DNA from: Pseudomonas viridiflava
GTDB taxonomy: Bacteria > Pseudomonadota > Gammaproteobacteria > Pseudomonadales > Pseudomonadaceae
Length of the DNA: 64,000 nucleotides
Direction of reading: 5' to 3'
Assembly: GCF_900590885.1 (NCBI RefSeq)
Contig: NZ_UUON01000045.1
Location: 124,001 to 188,000, forward strand
Both the position numbers and the translations under genes were made by a program. Under the pieces are notes generated by a model that was given only the letters and a program-made list of their open reading frames with translations, ran no database searches and was not told the DNA's origin. Below, one piece after another: positions 8,735-15,780 of this stretch (positions are counted from its first letter, which is position 1; the number at the start of each line of letters is the position of its first letter).

Positions 8735-8764
8735 TACTACCCATGGGCGCGGAAAATGGATGCA
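8735..8764 (-). promoter_or_regulatory. Possible ECF-type promoter of the DUF3455 gene
   Basis: Reading the minus strand, TGCATCC (8764-8758) is followed after 16 bp by GGTAGTA (8741-8735), about 40 bp before the DUF3455 start. The geometry suits an ECF sigma promoter and an ECF gene lies immediately downstream. I know no consensus for this sigma, so the call rests on shape and location only. Confidence 0.25.
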
Positions 8765-8821
8765 GTGATCGGAAAATAATTTGGATAAATCCAAAAAGAT
8801 CTAAAGTCAGATCATATTGAT

Positions 8822-8833
8822 ATAAGTCGTTAT
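8822..8833. promoter_or_regulatory. AT-rich inverted repeat before the TSUP gene
   Basis: ATAAGTCGTTAT is an ATAA-N4-TTAT inverted repeat in a very AT-rich stretch about 55 bp before the TSUP permease start. LysR-type sulfur regulators such as CysB bind sites of this character, but there is no specific match, so the role is speculative. Confidence 0.25.
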
Positions 8834-8886
8834 AAGAAAAATCGCTATCCTGCCGCCAGAAATTTATAAGGCCGCAGGTAGCGTCA

Positions 8887-9672
8887 ATGGAAGTAGGTAA
8901 TTTTGGTTTCGTGATTGCAGGCCTGATCGTTGGTTTTATCGTGGGCATGACCGGTGTCGGTGGCGGTTCGCTGATGACCCCCATCCTGCTGTGGTTTGGC
9001 ATCAACCCGGCCACGGCCGTGGGCACTGACCTGTTGTACGCGGCCATCACCAAGTCCGGTGGGGTGCTGGTGCACAGCAAGAACAAGAACATCGACTGGA
9101 CCATCACCGGCTGGCTGACCCTCGGCAGCGTGCCCGCCGTGCTGTTGACGTTGTGGTTCCTGGCCACGTTGCACACCGACCCCAGCGTGATGAACGCGGT
9201 GATCAAGCAAGCCCTCGGCGTGGTGCTGCTGCTGACGGCCCTGGCGATCCTGTTCAAGAAAAGCCTGTTGGCCTTCGCTCAACGCCATGCCGGCGATAGC
9301 TACCACATGAACCCGCGCAACCTGAACGTGCTGACTGTGGTGACTGGCGCCATCCTCGGCACCATGGTTGCACTGACCTCCATTGGCGCCGGCGCCCTCG
9401 GCACCGTGGCGCTGTTTATCCTCTATCCGTTCCTGGCCACGCGCCGCCTGGTGGGCACCGAGATCGCCCACGCCGTGCCCCTGACCCTGGTGGCGGGCCT
9501 GGGCCATGCGGGCATGGGCAATATGGACTGGCACCTGCTGGGCTTTTTGCTGATGGGTTCGCTGCCGGGCATTTATGTCGGCAGCCACATGACCGGCAAG
9601 ATCCCGGACGGCGTATTGCGCCCGTGCCTGGCGATCATGTTGATGGCCGTCGGGTACAAACTGGCCTTCTAA
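8887..9672 (+). CDS. TSUP family (TauE/SafE) membrane permease
   Basis: A 261-residue integral membrane protein of the TauE/SafE (TSUP) family, many members of which move sulfite, sulfoacetate or other sulfur-containing anions. It opens with the family signature GLIVGFIVGMTGVGGGSLMTP and repeats the pattern in the second half (VTGAILGTMVALTSIGAGALGT), the inverted duplication characteristic of TSUP. About eight hydrophobic segments are visible. In several gamma-proteobacteria a similar gene is near cysB, but here the right-hand neighbours are the sfn-like sulfone genes, which makes a sulfur role plausible. The substrate is not determinable. Confidence 0.88.
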   Translation: MEVGNFGFVIAGLIVGFIVGMTGVGGGSLMTPILLWFGINPATAVGTDLLYAAITKSGGVLVHSKNKNIDWTITGWLTLGSVPAVLLTLWFLATLHTDPSVMNAVIKQALGVVLLLTALAILFKKSLLAFAQRHAGDSYHMNPRNLNVLTVVTGAILGTMVALTSIGAGALGTVALFILYPFLATRRLVGTEIAHAVPLTLVAGLGHAGMGNMDWHLLGFLLMGSLPGIYVGSHMTGKIPDGVLRPCLAIMLMAVGYKLAF

Positions 9673-9687
9673 TGTGGATACAGTACA

Positions 9688-9781
9688 AATGTGGGAGGGG
9701 GCTTGCCCCCGATGGCAGTGTGTCAGTCAGCAGATTTTTACCTGACCCACCGCTATCGGGGGCAAGCCCCCTCCCACATTT
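9688..9781. repeat. REPIN (paired inverted REP)
   Basis: Two inverted REP sequences (GTGGGAGGGGGCTTGCCCCC and its near complement) flank about 45 bp, giving a nearly perfect 94-bp hairpin typical of P. fluorescens REPINs. It separates the convergent TSUP and flavin-enzyme genes. Confidence 0.92.
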
Positions 9782-9797
9782 AGAGCAATGACAGGCT

Positions 9798-11036
9798 CTA
9801 GGCCTTCACCGGCCCATTACCGATCTGCCACACAAACGGCGGCTCGGTGCCATTGATCACCCAGTCACCCACGATCCTCGCCTTGTAGATCACCGGGTTG
9901 TGCGACGACACCGTACGCGCATTGCGCCAATGCCGGTCCAGGGCCTTGCCCTGGCGCACATCCGAGGCGCCCAGCGCGTTGAACAATTGGCTGGTAGCCC
10001 GCTGGATCAACTCCGACACCACCACCTGCGCCGTCGCCGATTCAATCTCGGCCGCCACATTGGCTTCGCGCTCGGCCGCCGCATCCCCGCCAAACCGCGC
10101 CACGTAGGCACGCTGCGCCGGCTCTGCGGCTTTCAACGCGCTGGCCTCGGCGGCATACACCAGCGCCGCAACCTCGCCCACCACCTGCTGAACCTGTGAA
10201 TCCTGGCTGACATGGGGCGCATTGCCATGGCTGTAGATGCGCTTGCGGCTGCGCACCTGATGGGCCACGTCGCGCACGGCGGCGCGGCCGATACCGGCCA
10301 GGCTGGCTAACAGGACAAGTTGGTAAAACGCGGTCTGGTATTTAAACCGCGTGGCGAAGTCGATGACGTTGTCCGCCTCAACCACGGCATCGGTAAAGCG
10401 CGAGGTGCCGCTGCCGGTGGTGCGCTGGCCGAAACCGTCCCAGTCGTCGCTGTGTACCACGCCGGGCTGGCGCGCGCGGGTGGCGGCGATCACGTCGCCG
10501 CCGGTGTCGCTGCGCTGGGCATACACGTCGATCCAGTCGGCGAAAATGCTGCCGGTGCTGTAGAACTTTTCGCCGTTGAGTTTCCAGTTATCGCCGTCCG
10601 GGCTGACTTGGGTGACCACGTCGCCGATGGCCACATTGCCGATTTCAGTCCAGGCACAGCCGACGATATCGCCGTCCACAAAACGTTTGAACCACAGGTC
10701 GCGGCCGGCGCTCGGCGGCGCGTTCAGGCGGTCTTCGGCAAAGGCGAAGTGCCCGCGCAGGGCCTGGGGCACGTTGGAGTCGGCTGCGGCCAGTTCGATC
10801 AACAGCTCGAACAACTGCGGCAGTGAAGCGCCGCCGCCGCCGTATTCCACCGGTACCCGCACCGCGCCGAAGCCAGCCTCCTTGAGCCACTGGATCGGCG
10901 CATGGGGCAGGGTGCGGTTGTGTTCACGCTCGACGGCGCCCTCGGCGATACGCTGGAAGATCGGGCGAAAACGCGCGGCCAGGGTCGGGTAGTCAACGCC
11001 AATGGACAGCGGGTTGATGACGTGATGTTCGGTCAT
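9798..11036 (-). CDS. Acyl-CoA dehydrogenase-fold flavin monooxygenase (SfnB/SfnC/DszC-like)
   Basis: A 412-residue protein of the acyl-CoA dehydrogenase superfamily, in the branch used for sulfur acquisition (SfnB, MsuC, DszC types), which use reduced flavin to oxygenate organosulfur compounds. The N-terminal helical domain includes WLKEAGFGAVRVPVEYGGGG, the beta-domain WKLNGEKFYSTGS, and the C-terminal helices AEIESATAQVVVSELIQRATSQLF. The ATG at 11036 has GGAG 8 bases upstream, and the extra upstream frame is non-conserved. It is divergent from sfnG, whose sigma-54 promoter lies in the shared spacer. The precise subfamily cannot be fixed by eye, so no symbol is given. Confidence 0.83.
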   Translation of the reverse strand: MTEHHVINPLSIGVDYPTLAARFRPIFQRIAEGAVEREHNRTLPHAPIQWLKEAGFGAVRVPVEYGGGGASLPQLFELLIELAAADSNVPQALRGHFAFAEDRLNAPPSAGRDLWFKRFVDGDIVGCAWTEIGNVAIGDVVTQVSPDGDNWKLNGEKFYSTGSIFADWIDVYAQRSDTGGDVIAATRARQPGVVHSDDWDGFGQRTTGSGTSRFTDAVVEADNVIDFATRFKYQTAFYQLVLLASLAGIGRAAVRDVAHQVRSRKRIYSHGNAPHVSQDSQVQQVVGEVAALVYAAEASALKAAEPAQRAYVARFGGDAAAEREANVAAEIESATAQVVVSELIQRATSQLFNALGASDVRQGKALDRHWRNARTVSSHNPVIYKARIVGDWVINGTEPPFVWQIGNGPVKA

Positions 11037-11132
11037 GGGCAAGGCTCCGGGGCAGTGGTCAATGCCTGGGGTGATTGCACAGTCCGTGCCGGGTGCCCGG
11101 GCCAATGTTTACGGGGGATACGGCGCGCCTGC

Positions 11133-11148
11133 TGTTGCTCCAGCAACA
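11133..11148. promoter_or_regulatory. Inverted repeat, candidate activator (SfnR-type) site
   Basis: TGTTGCTCCAGCAACA has perfect 7-bp arms around 2 bp. It lies about 100 bp upstream of the sigma-54 promoter of sfnG, the normal distance for enhancer-binding activators. SfnR is the sigma-54 activator of sfn genes in P. putida; binding here is an inference. Confidence 0.5.
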
Positions 11149-11248
11149 CTCAACCAACAAACCGGCGCAATCCTCAACAGGTGCATTCGGGGCGGCCAGG
11201 CCGCGATTTTCCGGCGCAGCACTGACGGGCTGGGCGTTTGCCCACGGC

Positions 11249-11264
11249 TGGCACGCTTGCTGCT
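11249..11264 (+). promoter_or_regulatory. Sigma-54 promoter of sfnG
   Basis: TGGCACGCTTGCTGCT matches the -24/-12 consensus TGGCACG-N4-TTGCW except for one base, with the invariant GG and GC exactly 10 bp apart. Transcription would begin near 11275, about 29 bp before the sfnG ATG. Sigma-54 control of sfnG is established in P. putida. Confidence 0.78.
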
Positions 11265-11303
11265 CAATCCCTCGGTACATCCCTTTGTACGAGGTACCGT
11301 TCG

Positions 11304-12389
11304 ATGAGTCAGCAAGCCGTGAAATTTGCCTATTGGGTGCCCAACGTCAGCGGTGGGCTGGTGGTCAGCAAGATCGAGCAGCGCACCCATTGGGGCATCG
11401 ATTACAACCGCAAACTGGCGCAACTGGCCGAAGCCGCCGGCTTTGAATACGGCCTGACGCAAATCCGTTTCACCGCCGGCTATGGCGCCGAAAACCAGCA
11501 TGAGTCGGTGGCGTTCAGCCATGCGCTGTTGGCCGCGACCACCACCCTCAAGGTGATCGCCGCGATCCTGCCCGGCCCGTGGCAGCCGGCGCTGGCGGCC
11601 AAGCAGTTGGCGACCATCGACCAACTCACCAATGGCCGTATCGCGGTGAATATCGTCAGTGGCTGGTTCAAGGGCGAATTCCAGGCCATCGGCGAACACT
11701 GGCTGGAACACGACGAGCGTTATCGCCGTTCCGAAGAGTTCATCCGCGCCCTCAAAGGTATCTGGACCCAGGACGATTTCACCTTCAAGGGCGACTTCTA
11801 CCGCTTCAACAATTACACCCTCAAGCCCAAGCCCCTGGGCCAGCCGGAAGTGTTCCAGGGCGGCAGCTCGCGCGCCGCACGGGACATGGCCGCGCGCGTA
11901 TCGGACTGGTACTTCACCAACGGCAACACCCCGGAAGGCATCAAGGCCCAGGTCGATGACATCCGCGCCAAGGCGGCGGCGAATAACCACTCGGTCAAAG
12001 TCGGCGTGAACGCCTTCGTGATCGCCCGCGATACCGAAGAAGAAGCCCGCGCGGTGCTGGCGGAAATCATCGACAAGGCCGACCCGGAGGCCGTGAACGC
12101 GTTTGGCGACGCGGCCAAACAGGCGGGCAAGGCTTCCCCGGAAGGCGAAGGCAACTGGGCCAAGTCCAGCTTTGAAGACCTGGTGCAGTACAACGACGGC
12201 TTCAAGACCAACCTCATCGGCACCCCGCAGCAGATCGCCGAGCGTATTGTCGCGCTCAAGGCGGTGGGCGTGGACCTGGTGCTGGCGGGTTTCCTGCACT
12301 TCCAGGAAGAAGTCGAGTATTTCGGCCAGCGCGTGTTGCCGCTGGTGCGCGAGCTGGAGGCCAAGGCCGGGATCAAGCAGGTGGCGTGA
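11304..12389 (+). CDS. sfnG: FMNH2-dependent dimethyl sulfone monooxygenase
   Basis: A 361-residue flavin-dependent two-component monooxygenase of the luciferase-like TIM-barrel class. It begins VKFAYWVPNVSGGLVVSKIE and contains RIAVNIVSGWFKGEF and EVFQGGSSRAARDMAARVSDWYFTNG, characteristic of SfnG, which oxidises dimethyl sulfone to methanesulfinate with FMNH2 from a separate reductase. The ATG at 11304 has GAGG ten bases upstream. A sigma-54 promoter and palindromic upstream site lie in the 267-bp spacer shared with the divergent acyl-CoA dehydrogenase-like gene, consistent with sulfur-starvation induction. No reductase (sfnF) or sfnR gene is adjacent, so these must be elsewhere. Confidence 0.92.
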   Translation: MSQQAVKFAYWVPNVSGGLVVSKIEQRTHWGIDYNRKLAQLAEAAGFEYGLTQIRFTAGYGAENQHESVAFSHALLAATTTLKVIAAILPGPWQPALAAKQLATIDQLTNGRIAVNIVSGWFKGEFQAIGEHWLEHDERYRRSEEFIRALKGIWTQDDFTFKGDFYRFNNYTLKPKPLGQPEVFQGGSSRAARDMAARVSDWYFTNGNTPEGIKAQVDDIRAKAAANNHSVKVGVNAFVIARDTEEEARAVLAEIIDKADPEAVNAFGDAAKQAGKASPEGEGNWAKSSFEDLVQYNDGFKTNLIGTPQQIAERIVALKAVGVDLVLAGFLHFQEEVEYFGQRVLPLVRELEAKAGIKQVA

Positions 12390-12518
12390 GCAAGCATTTC
12401 TGCAGGCGGTGGGGGAGCTGGCGGAGTTTGTGCGGCGCCTGGAATTGAAGCGCCAGGGCCAGGTGTGCTGAGCCGGAAGATCAAAAGCAGATTTACCGGA
12501 TGATAAGGAGACCCAATG

Positions 12519-12541
12519 AGGGAGGGGGCTTGCTCCCTCCC
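12519..12541. repeat. REP-like hairpin, single
   Basis: GAGGGAGGGGGCTTGCTCCC is a short REP-type hairpin between the convergent sfnG and methionine aminopeptidase genes. It may also act as a transcription barrier for both. Confidence 0.65.
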
Positions 12542-12555
12542 AACAATGAACCTGG

Positions 12556-13305
12556 TCAAGCCTGCAGGGTTAGCACTTCAAACCCATCTGCCGTTACCAC
12601 CACGGTATGTTCCCACTGCGCCGACAGGCTGTTGTCCTTGGTCACCACCGTCCAGCCGTCCTTGAGGCTGCGCACCTTGGCGCCGCCCTGGTTGAGCATC
12701 GGCTCGATGGTAAACACCATGCCTTCGCGCAGTTCCAGGCCGGTGCCGGGGCGGCCGAAGTGCAGCACCTGCGGCTCTTCGTGCATCTGCTTGCCGATGC
12801 CATGGCCGCAATAGTCACGTACCACGCTGTAGCCGTTGGCCTGCGCGTGGCTCTGGATGGCGTGGCCGATATCCCCCAGGCGCGCGCCCGGCTTGACCTG
12901 GCGGATGCCGGCCCACATGGCCTCGAAGGTCATTTCCACCAGGCGCCTGGCCTTGGGCGCGACGGCACCGATCATGTACATCTTGCTGGAATCGGCGATG
13001 TAGCCGCCTTTTTCCAGGGTGATGTCGATGTTGATGATGTCGCCGTCCTTCAACACGTCCTTGGCACTGGGCATGCCATGGCACACCACCTCGTTGATCG
13101 AGGTGTTGATGCAGAACGGGTAGTCGTATTGCCCGAGGCTGGCGGGGCGGGCCTGCAAGTCGTTGCGGATAAACGCTTCGACGGCGCTGTCCAGCTCCAG
13201 GGTGGAGCGGCCGGCGGCGACAAAGCTGTCGAGCATGCTGAACACCTGCGCCAGCAGGCGCCCGGATTCACGCATCACGGCCAATTGGGCGGGCGTCTTG
13301 ATCAT
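12556..13305 (-). CDS. map: Type I methionine aminopeptidase
   Basis: A 249-residue metallo-aminopeptidase that removes N-terminal Met from nascent proteins. The metal ligands and catalytic residues are all present: His in INEVVCHGMP, Asp in INIDITLEKGG, Asp in IADSSKMY, His in CGHGIGKQMHEEP, Glu in FTIEPM and Glu in AQWEHTVVV. It lacks the N-terminal extension of eukaryotic enzymes. The ATG at 13305 overlaps the stop of the ParD-like gene (ATGA), so the pair is translationally coupled. The housekeeping map gene of pseudomonads normally lies next to rpsB/tsf; this copy does not, so it is probably a second, regulated MetAP. Confidence 0.93.
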   Translation of the reverse strand: MIKTPAQLAVMRESGRLLAQVFSMLDSFVAAGRSTLELDSAVEAFIRNDLQARPASLGQYDYPFCINTSINEVVCHGMPSAKDVLKDGDIINIDITLEKGGYIADSSKMYMIGAVAPKARRLVEMTFEAMWAGIRQVKPGARLGDIGHAIQSHAQANGYSVVRDYCGHGIGKQMHEEPQVLHFGRPGTGLELREGMVFTIEPMLNQGGAKVRSLKDGWTVVTKDNSLSAQWEHTVVVTADGFEVLTLQA

Positions 13306-13505
13306 CAACTGCGCCCCCTGATCAGGTCGGGTTTGTCGAGCAACAGTTTGTTGATCAGCTCGTTGTAGGGCAGGTTGGGATTCAATTCGGCGAGCAGGCC
13401 GATCTTGATCCAGAACTCCGCCTGGGCGTTGATCGAGCGGTCCATGGCGGCGCTGGCCAGGCGCAGTTGTTCGTGCAGTTGGTCGGTGATCTTGACGATG
13501 CCCAT
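13305..13505 (-). CDS. ParD-like antitoxin-family protein
   Basis: A 66-residue protein (from the ATG at 13505; a GTG at 13514 would add three residues but lacks a ribosome site). It begins MGIVKITDQLHEQLRLASAAMDRSINAQAEFW, an N-terminal strand and two helices like a ribbon-helix-helix DNA-binding domain, and ends with a short helical tail. This is the layout of the ParD_like family, named for similarity to ParD antitoxins. No ParE/RelE-type toxin is present; instead its stop codon overlaps the start of a methionine aminopeptidase. GTATAT/ATATAC repeats directly upstream suggest autoregulation. Confidence 0.8.
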   Translation of the reverse strand: MGIVKITDQLHEQLRLASAAMDRSINAQAEFWIKIGLLAELNPNLPYNELINKLLLDKPDLIRGRS

Positions 13506-13525
13506 GGGGCTCACTCTGTAGAATG

Positions 13526-13555
13526 GATATACAAAGCGTATATGTTTCGTATATC
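13526..13555. promoter_or_regulatory. Operator-like repeats before the ParD-like gene
   Basis: GATATAC at 13526 and GTATATC at 13549 form an inverted pair, with a third GTATAT at 13538 placed 11 bp (one helical turn) before the last. The block ends about 20 bp before the ParD-like start. Ribbon-helix-helix repressors typically bind such short arrays cooperatively; binding is inferred. Confidence 0.55.
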
Positions 13556-13592
13556 GCGAGTAAACCCCCTGCGGCTAAATGGCGCCTGGCCA

Positions 13593-13621
13593 TTGACTTG
13601 CCGCGCTGCCGGCGGTTAATT
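13593..13621 (+). promoter_or_regulatory. Candidate promoter of the ilvA leader
   Basis: TTGACT and TTAATT are separated by 17 bp, a fair sigma-70 match. Transcription would start near 13628, almost on the leader-peptide ATG, implying a nearly leaderless message; a more upstream promoter is therefore also possible. Confidence 0.4.
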
Positions 13622-13628
13622 TCTTGAC

Positions 13629-13694
13629 ATGACATTTCAAGCCTTCCGCAGCCAGCCAAGCATTATCACCGCCATTCCTCATTTGGCGGGATAG
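13629..13694 (+). CDS. Leader peptide for ilvA attenuation
   Basis: A 21-codon open frame before the threonine dehydratase gene. Its second half reads SIITAIPHLAG and so contains three Ile codons, a Thr and a Leu in nine residues, the products and substrate of the branched-chain pathway. GGCGGG at 13685-13690, in the last leader codons, can pair with CCCGCC at 13713-13718, which is also the left arm of an intrinsic terminator. A ribosome stalled on Ile codons would free GGCGGG and prevent termination; one reaching the stop would cover it and allow termination. The ribosome-binding site is weak. The logic follows known ilv leaders; the peptide itself is my reading. Confidence 0.6.
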   Translation: MTFQAFRSQPSIITAIPHLAG

Positions 13695-13710
13695 CACACG
13701 GCTGCACCCA

Positions 13711-13739
13711 AACCCGCCTTAGAGGCGGGTTTTGTTTTT
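13711..13739 (+). terminator. Intrinsic terminator (attenuator) before ilvA
   Basis: AACCCGCCT, a 3-base loop and AGGCGGGTT make a 9-bp stem followed by TTGTTTTT. It lies 40 bp before the ilvA start and 17 bp after the leader stop, so it would terminate the leader transcript rather than end a gene. Confidence 0.85.
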
Positions 13740-13779
13740 CCGTCTCCAGGGCCCTTAACAAAAAAGCCAGGAGACACCC

Positions 13780-14802
13780 ATGAGCACCGTGCCCGTTCCC
13801 ACCACCGCTGAAACGGCGTTGCTTGAACACTATGTGAAAAAGATCCTCGCCGCGCCGGTCTACGACTTGGCGGTGCGTACGCCGCTGCAAGCCGCGCCGG
13901 CGCTCTCGGCACTGCTCGGCAACCAGGTGCTGCTCAAGCGTGAAGACCTGCAACCGACCTTTTCCTTCAAGATTCGCGGCGCCTACAACAAGCTGGTGCA
14001 GCTCTCGGATGAGCAAAAGGCCAGGGGCGTGGTCACCGCCTCGGCCGGCAACCATGCCCAGGGCGTGGCGCTGGCGGCGCGGGAGTTGGGGATTGCGGCG
14101 CGCATCGTCATGCCCAGCAGCACGCCGGAGTTGAAAGTCCTGGGCGTGCGCTCCCGGGGCGCCGAAGCGGTGCTGCACGGCGCGAGTTTCCCCTTTGCCC
14201 TGGCCCATGCGTTGCAACTGGCCGACGCGTCCGGCTGCACCTTCGTGTCGCCCTTTGATGACCCGGAGGTGATCGCCGGCCAGGGCACGGTGGCGATGGA
14301 AATCCTGCGCCAGCAGCAAGGCGCCCTGGACGCGATCTTCGTGCCGGTGGGCGGTGGCGGGCTGATCGCCGGGATCGCCGCCTACGTTAAATACCTGCGC
14401 CCCGAGGTGCGCATCATCGGCGTTGAGCCAGAAGGTTCCAGTTGCCTGTTGGCTGCGCTTCAGGCTGGCGAGCGCGTGGTGCTGCCCAGTGTCGACGGTT
14501 TTGCCGATGGCACGGCGGTCGCGCAGATCGGCGCCTATGGTTTTGAGATCTGCCGGGACTGGGTAGATGAGGTGATCACGGTGAGCAACGATGAACTGTG
14601 CAGCGCGATCAAGCTGATCTACGACGATACCCGCTCCATCACCGAGCCTTCCGGCGCGCTGGCGGTCGCGGGGATCCGCAAGTACGTCGCCAGTCGGGGC
14701 GTTCAGGGGCAGACCCTGGTAGCGGTGAATTCCGGGGCGAATATCAACTTCGATAGTTTGCGACATGTTGCTGAAAGAGTCGCTGCACAAGTCGCCGTTT
14801 AA
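13780..14802 (+). CDS. ilvA: Threonine dehydratase, catalytic domain only
   Basis: A 340-residue PLP-dependent L-threonine ammonia-lyase, first step of isoleucine synthesis. The sequence follows the biosynthetic IlvA core: PLP lysine K64 in FSFKIRGAYN, TASAGNHAQGVALAA, the phosphate-binding GGGGLIAG and VNSGANINFDSLRHVAER near the end. Full-length biosynthetic IlvA has about 505 residues; the two C-terminal ACT-like domains that sense isoleucine are absent here, and no frame encoding them follows, so this is a true short form rather than a frameshift. AGGAG lies upstream of the ATG. An attenuator leader precedes it, so control appears transcriptional. A catabolic role (as for TdcB-type) is an alternative. 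Confidence 0.88.
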   Translation: MSTVPVPTTAETALLEHYVKKILAAPVYDLAVRTPLQAAPALSALLGNQVLLKREDLQPTFSFKIRGAYNKLVQLSDEQKARGVVTASAGNHAQGVALAARELGIAARIVMPSSTPELKVLGVRSRGAEAVLHGASFPFALAHALQLADASGCTFVSPFDDPEVIAGQGTVAMEILRQQQGALDAIFVPVGGGGLIAGIAAYVKYLRPEVRIIGVEPEGSSCLLAALQAGERVVLPSVDGFADGTAVAQIGAYGFEICRDWVDEVITVSNDELCSAIKLIYDDTRSITEPSGALAVAGIRKYVASRGVQGQTLVAVNSGANINFDSLRHVAERVAAQVAV

Positions 14803-15037
14803 TACCATGCCTGAGGGTTAAACGATTAATCGAAGCTGTTCGGCGACAATTCAAACGCGGCAATTTTACTTATATAAACGCGCGGGTTGCTTATGAGGAA
14901 AAGTTACAACAAGACTGGATTTTGCCGAGTACGCTCTTGAGTGGTAAGCGTCTGCCAGGGTCGGCGAGGCGCGGCGGGCAAGGGCTCGCCGGACACACAA
15001 TAACCTGTTGGCAGTCTCAAGAAAGGAGAGGTTGACC

Positions 15038-15307
15038 ATGCTTTCGGAATTAGAACTTCGCAGCATTATTGAAGGAAGTTTCCTGCCCAAACGGTGCGAA
15101 TGCACCAAAGCCGAAGATGCTTCGCTGACGATCAAAGTCTATGACGACCGTGATCGTGACCGAGTGGATTTGGAAGTCAAAGGTATAAACGCTGACAAAC
15201 TCGATAGCAGTCGAGCCATTTGCAACCTGATCTCCGGGTTGCGCGAAGACCTCAAGCACAGCCATGCACCCACCCTGCAACGCGTGGGCGGGCGCGGCGT
15301 CTATTAG
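15038..15307 (+). CDS. DUF1652 family protein
   Basis: An 89-residue soluble protein beginning MLSELELRSIIEGSFLPKRCECT, the typical opening of the Pseudomonas DUF1652 family, followed by LTIKVYD, VDLEVKGI and SSRAICNLISGLREDL. Function is unknown. The ATG is preceded by a strong AGGAGAGG site. The gene has a 235-bp upstream spacer with an AT-rich stretch near 14865 and a long untranslated region, suggesting its own promoter. Its stop overlaps the stop of the convergent membrane protein gene. Confidence 0.85.
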   Translation: MLSELELRSIIEGSFLPKRCECTKAEDASLTIKVYDDRDRDRVDLEVKGINADKLDSSRAICNLISGLREDLKHSHAPTLQRVGGRGVY

Positions 15308-15702
15308 ACGGATGTTTGCGGGTGTACGACCGAAGACCTGTGGGCCTGGATAAACGCCAGGCCCAATACGGTTTCTGTTGCCACCGCCAGCAGGATGCCC
15401 GGGCCCGCGTTGCCATTGATCCATTCGCTGAACCCCAATACGGCCAATACCAGGCACCCGACGGCGAACCCGCTGGTCATGGCGCGACGTATATCGCTGG
15501 GCGGCGCATGGCGGGCACGCCAGAACATGATGCCGATGCCCAGGAACAGCGCGGCGTTGCGGCGTGATACCAGCCCGGTGGCATTTGAATATTCGACACT
15601 CCACAGCCAGAGCAGCAGGTCGGGGCGCAATCCCCAGACCAGGGCGAGGGCAAAGCAGAGCAGGGCGGTGAAGGTGGCGAGGGAGCGGAAGCTCAACTGC
15701 AT
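15304..15702 (-). CDS. Small four-helix membrane protein, unknown
   Basis: A 132-residue protein with four hydrophobic segments: about residues 7-25 (LATFTALLCFALALVWGL), 50-62 (AALFLGIGIMFW), 76-94 (SGFAVGCLVLAVLGFSEW) and 100-118 (GPGILLAVATETVLGLAF). Between helices 1 and 2 it has a charged region with SRRNAALFLG. I do not recognise the family with confidence. It is convergent with the DUF1652 gene, the two stop codons sharing bases, and is not obviously in an operon with the DUF2790 gene 80 bp upstream, though both are on the minus strand. Confidence 0.75.
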   Translation of the reverse strand: MQLSFRSLATFTALLCFALALVWGLRPDLLLWLWSVEYSNATGLVSRRNAALFLGIGIMFWRARHAPPSDIRRAMTSGFAVGCLVLAVLGFSEWINGNAGPGILLAVATETVLGLAFIQAHRSSVVHPQTSV

Positions 15703-15780
15703 GGCGAATCCTTTCAGCCGTAGGACAAGCCCGCAAGACTACTCTGTCAGGTACGGGCTTGTCGCGGGTACTTCACCGGC

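Noticed and set aside
8694..9257. Upstream extension of the DUF3455 frame to 9257
   Set aside because: It would run antisense into the TSUP gene and precede a perfect signal peptide and ribosome site at 8693.
12393..12471. Short in-frame segment after sfnG reading AFLQAVGELAEFVRRLEL
   Set aside because: Could be a gene-end relic, but it is too short to assign and has no start or ribosome site.
14803..15037. Possible small RNA or riboswitch before the DUF1652 gene
   Set aside because: There is an AT-rich -10-like stretch and several GGA motifs, but no clear -35, terminator or known aptamer fold.
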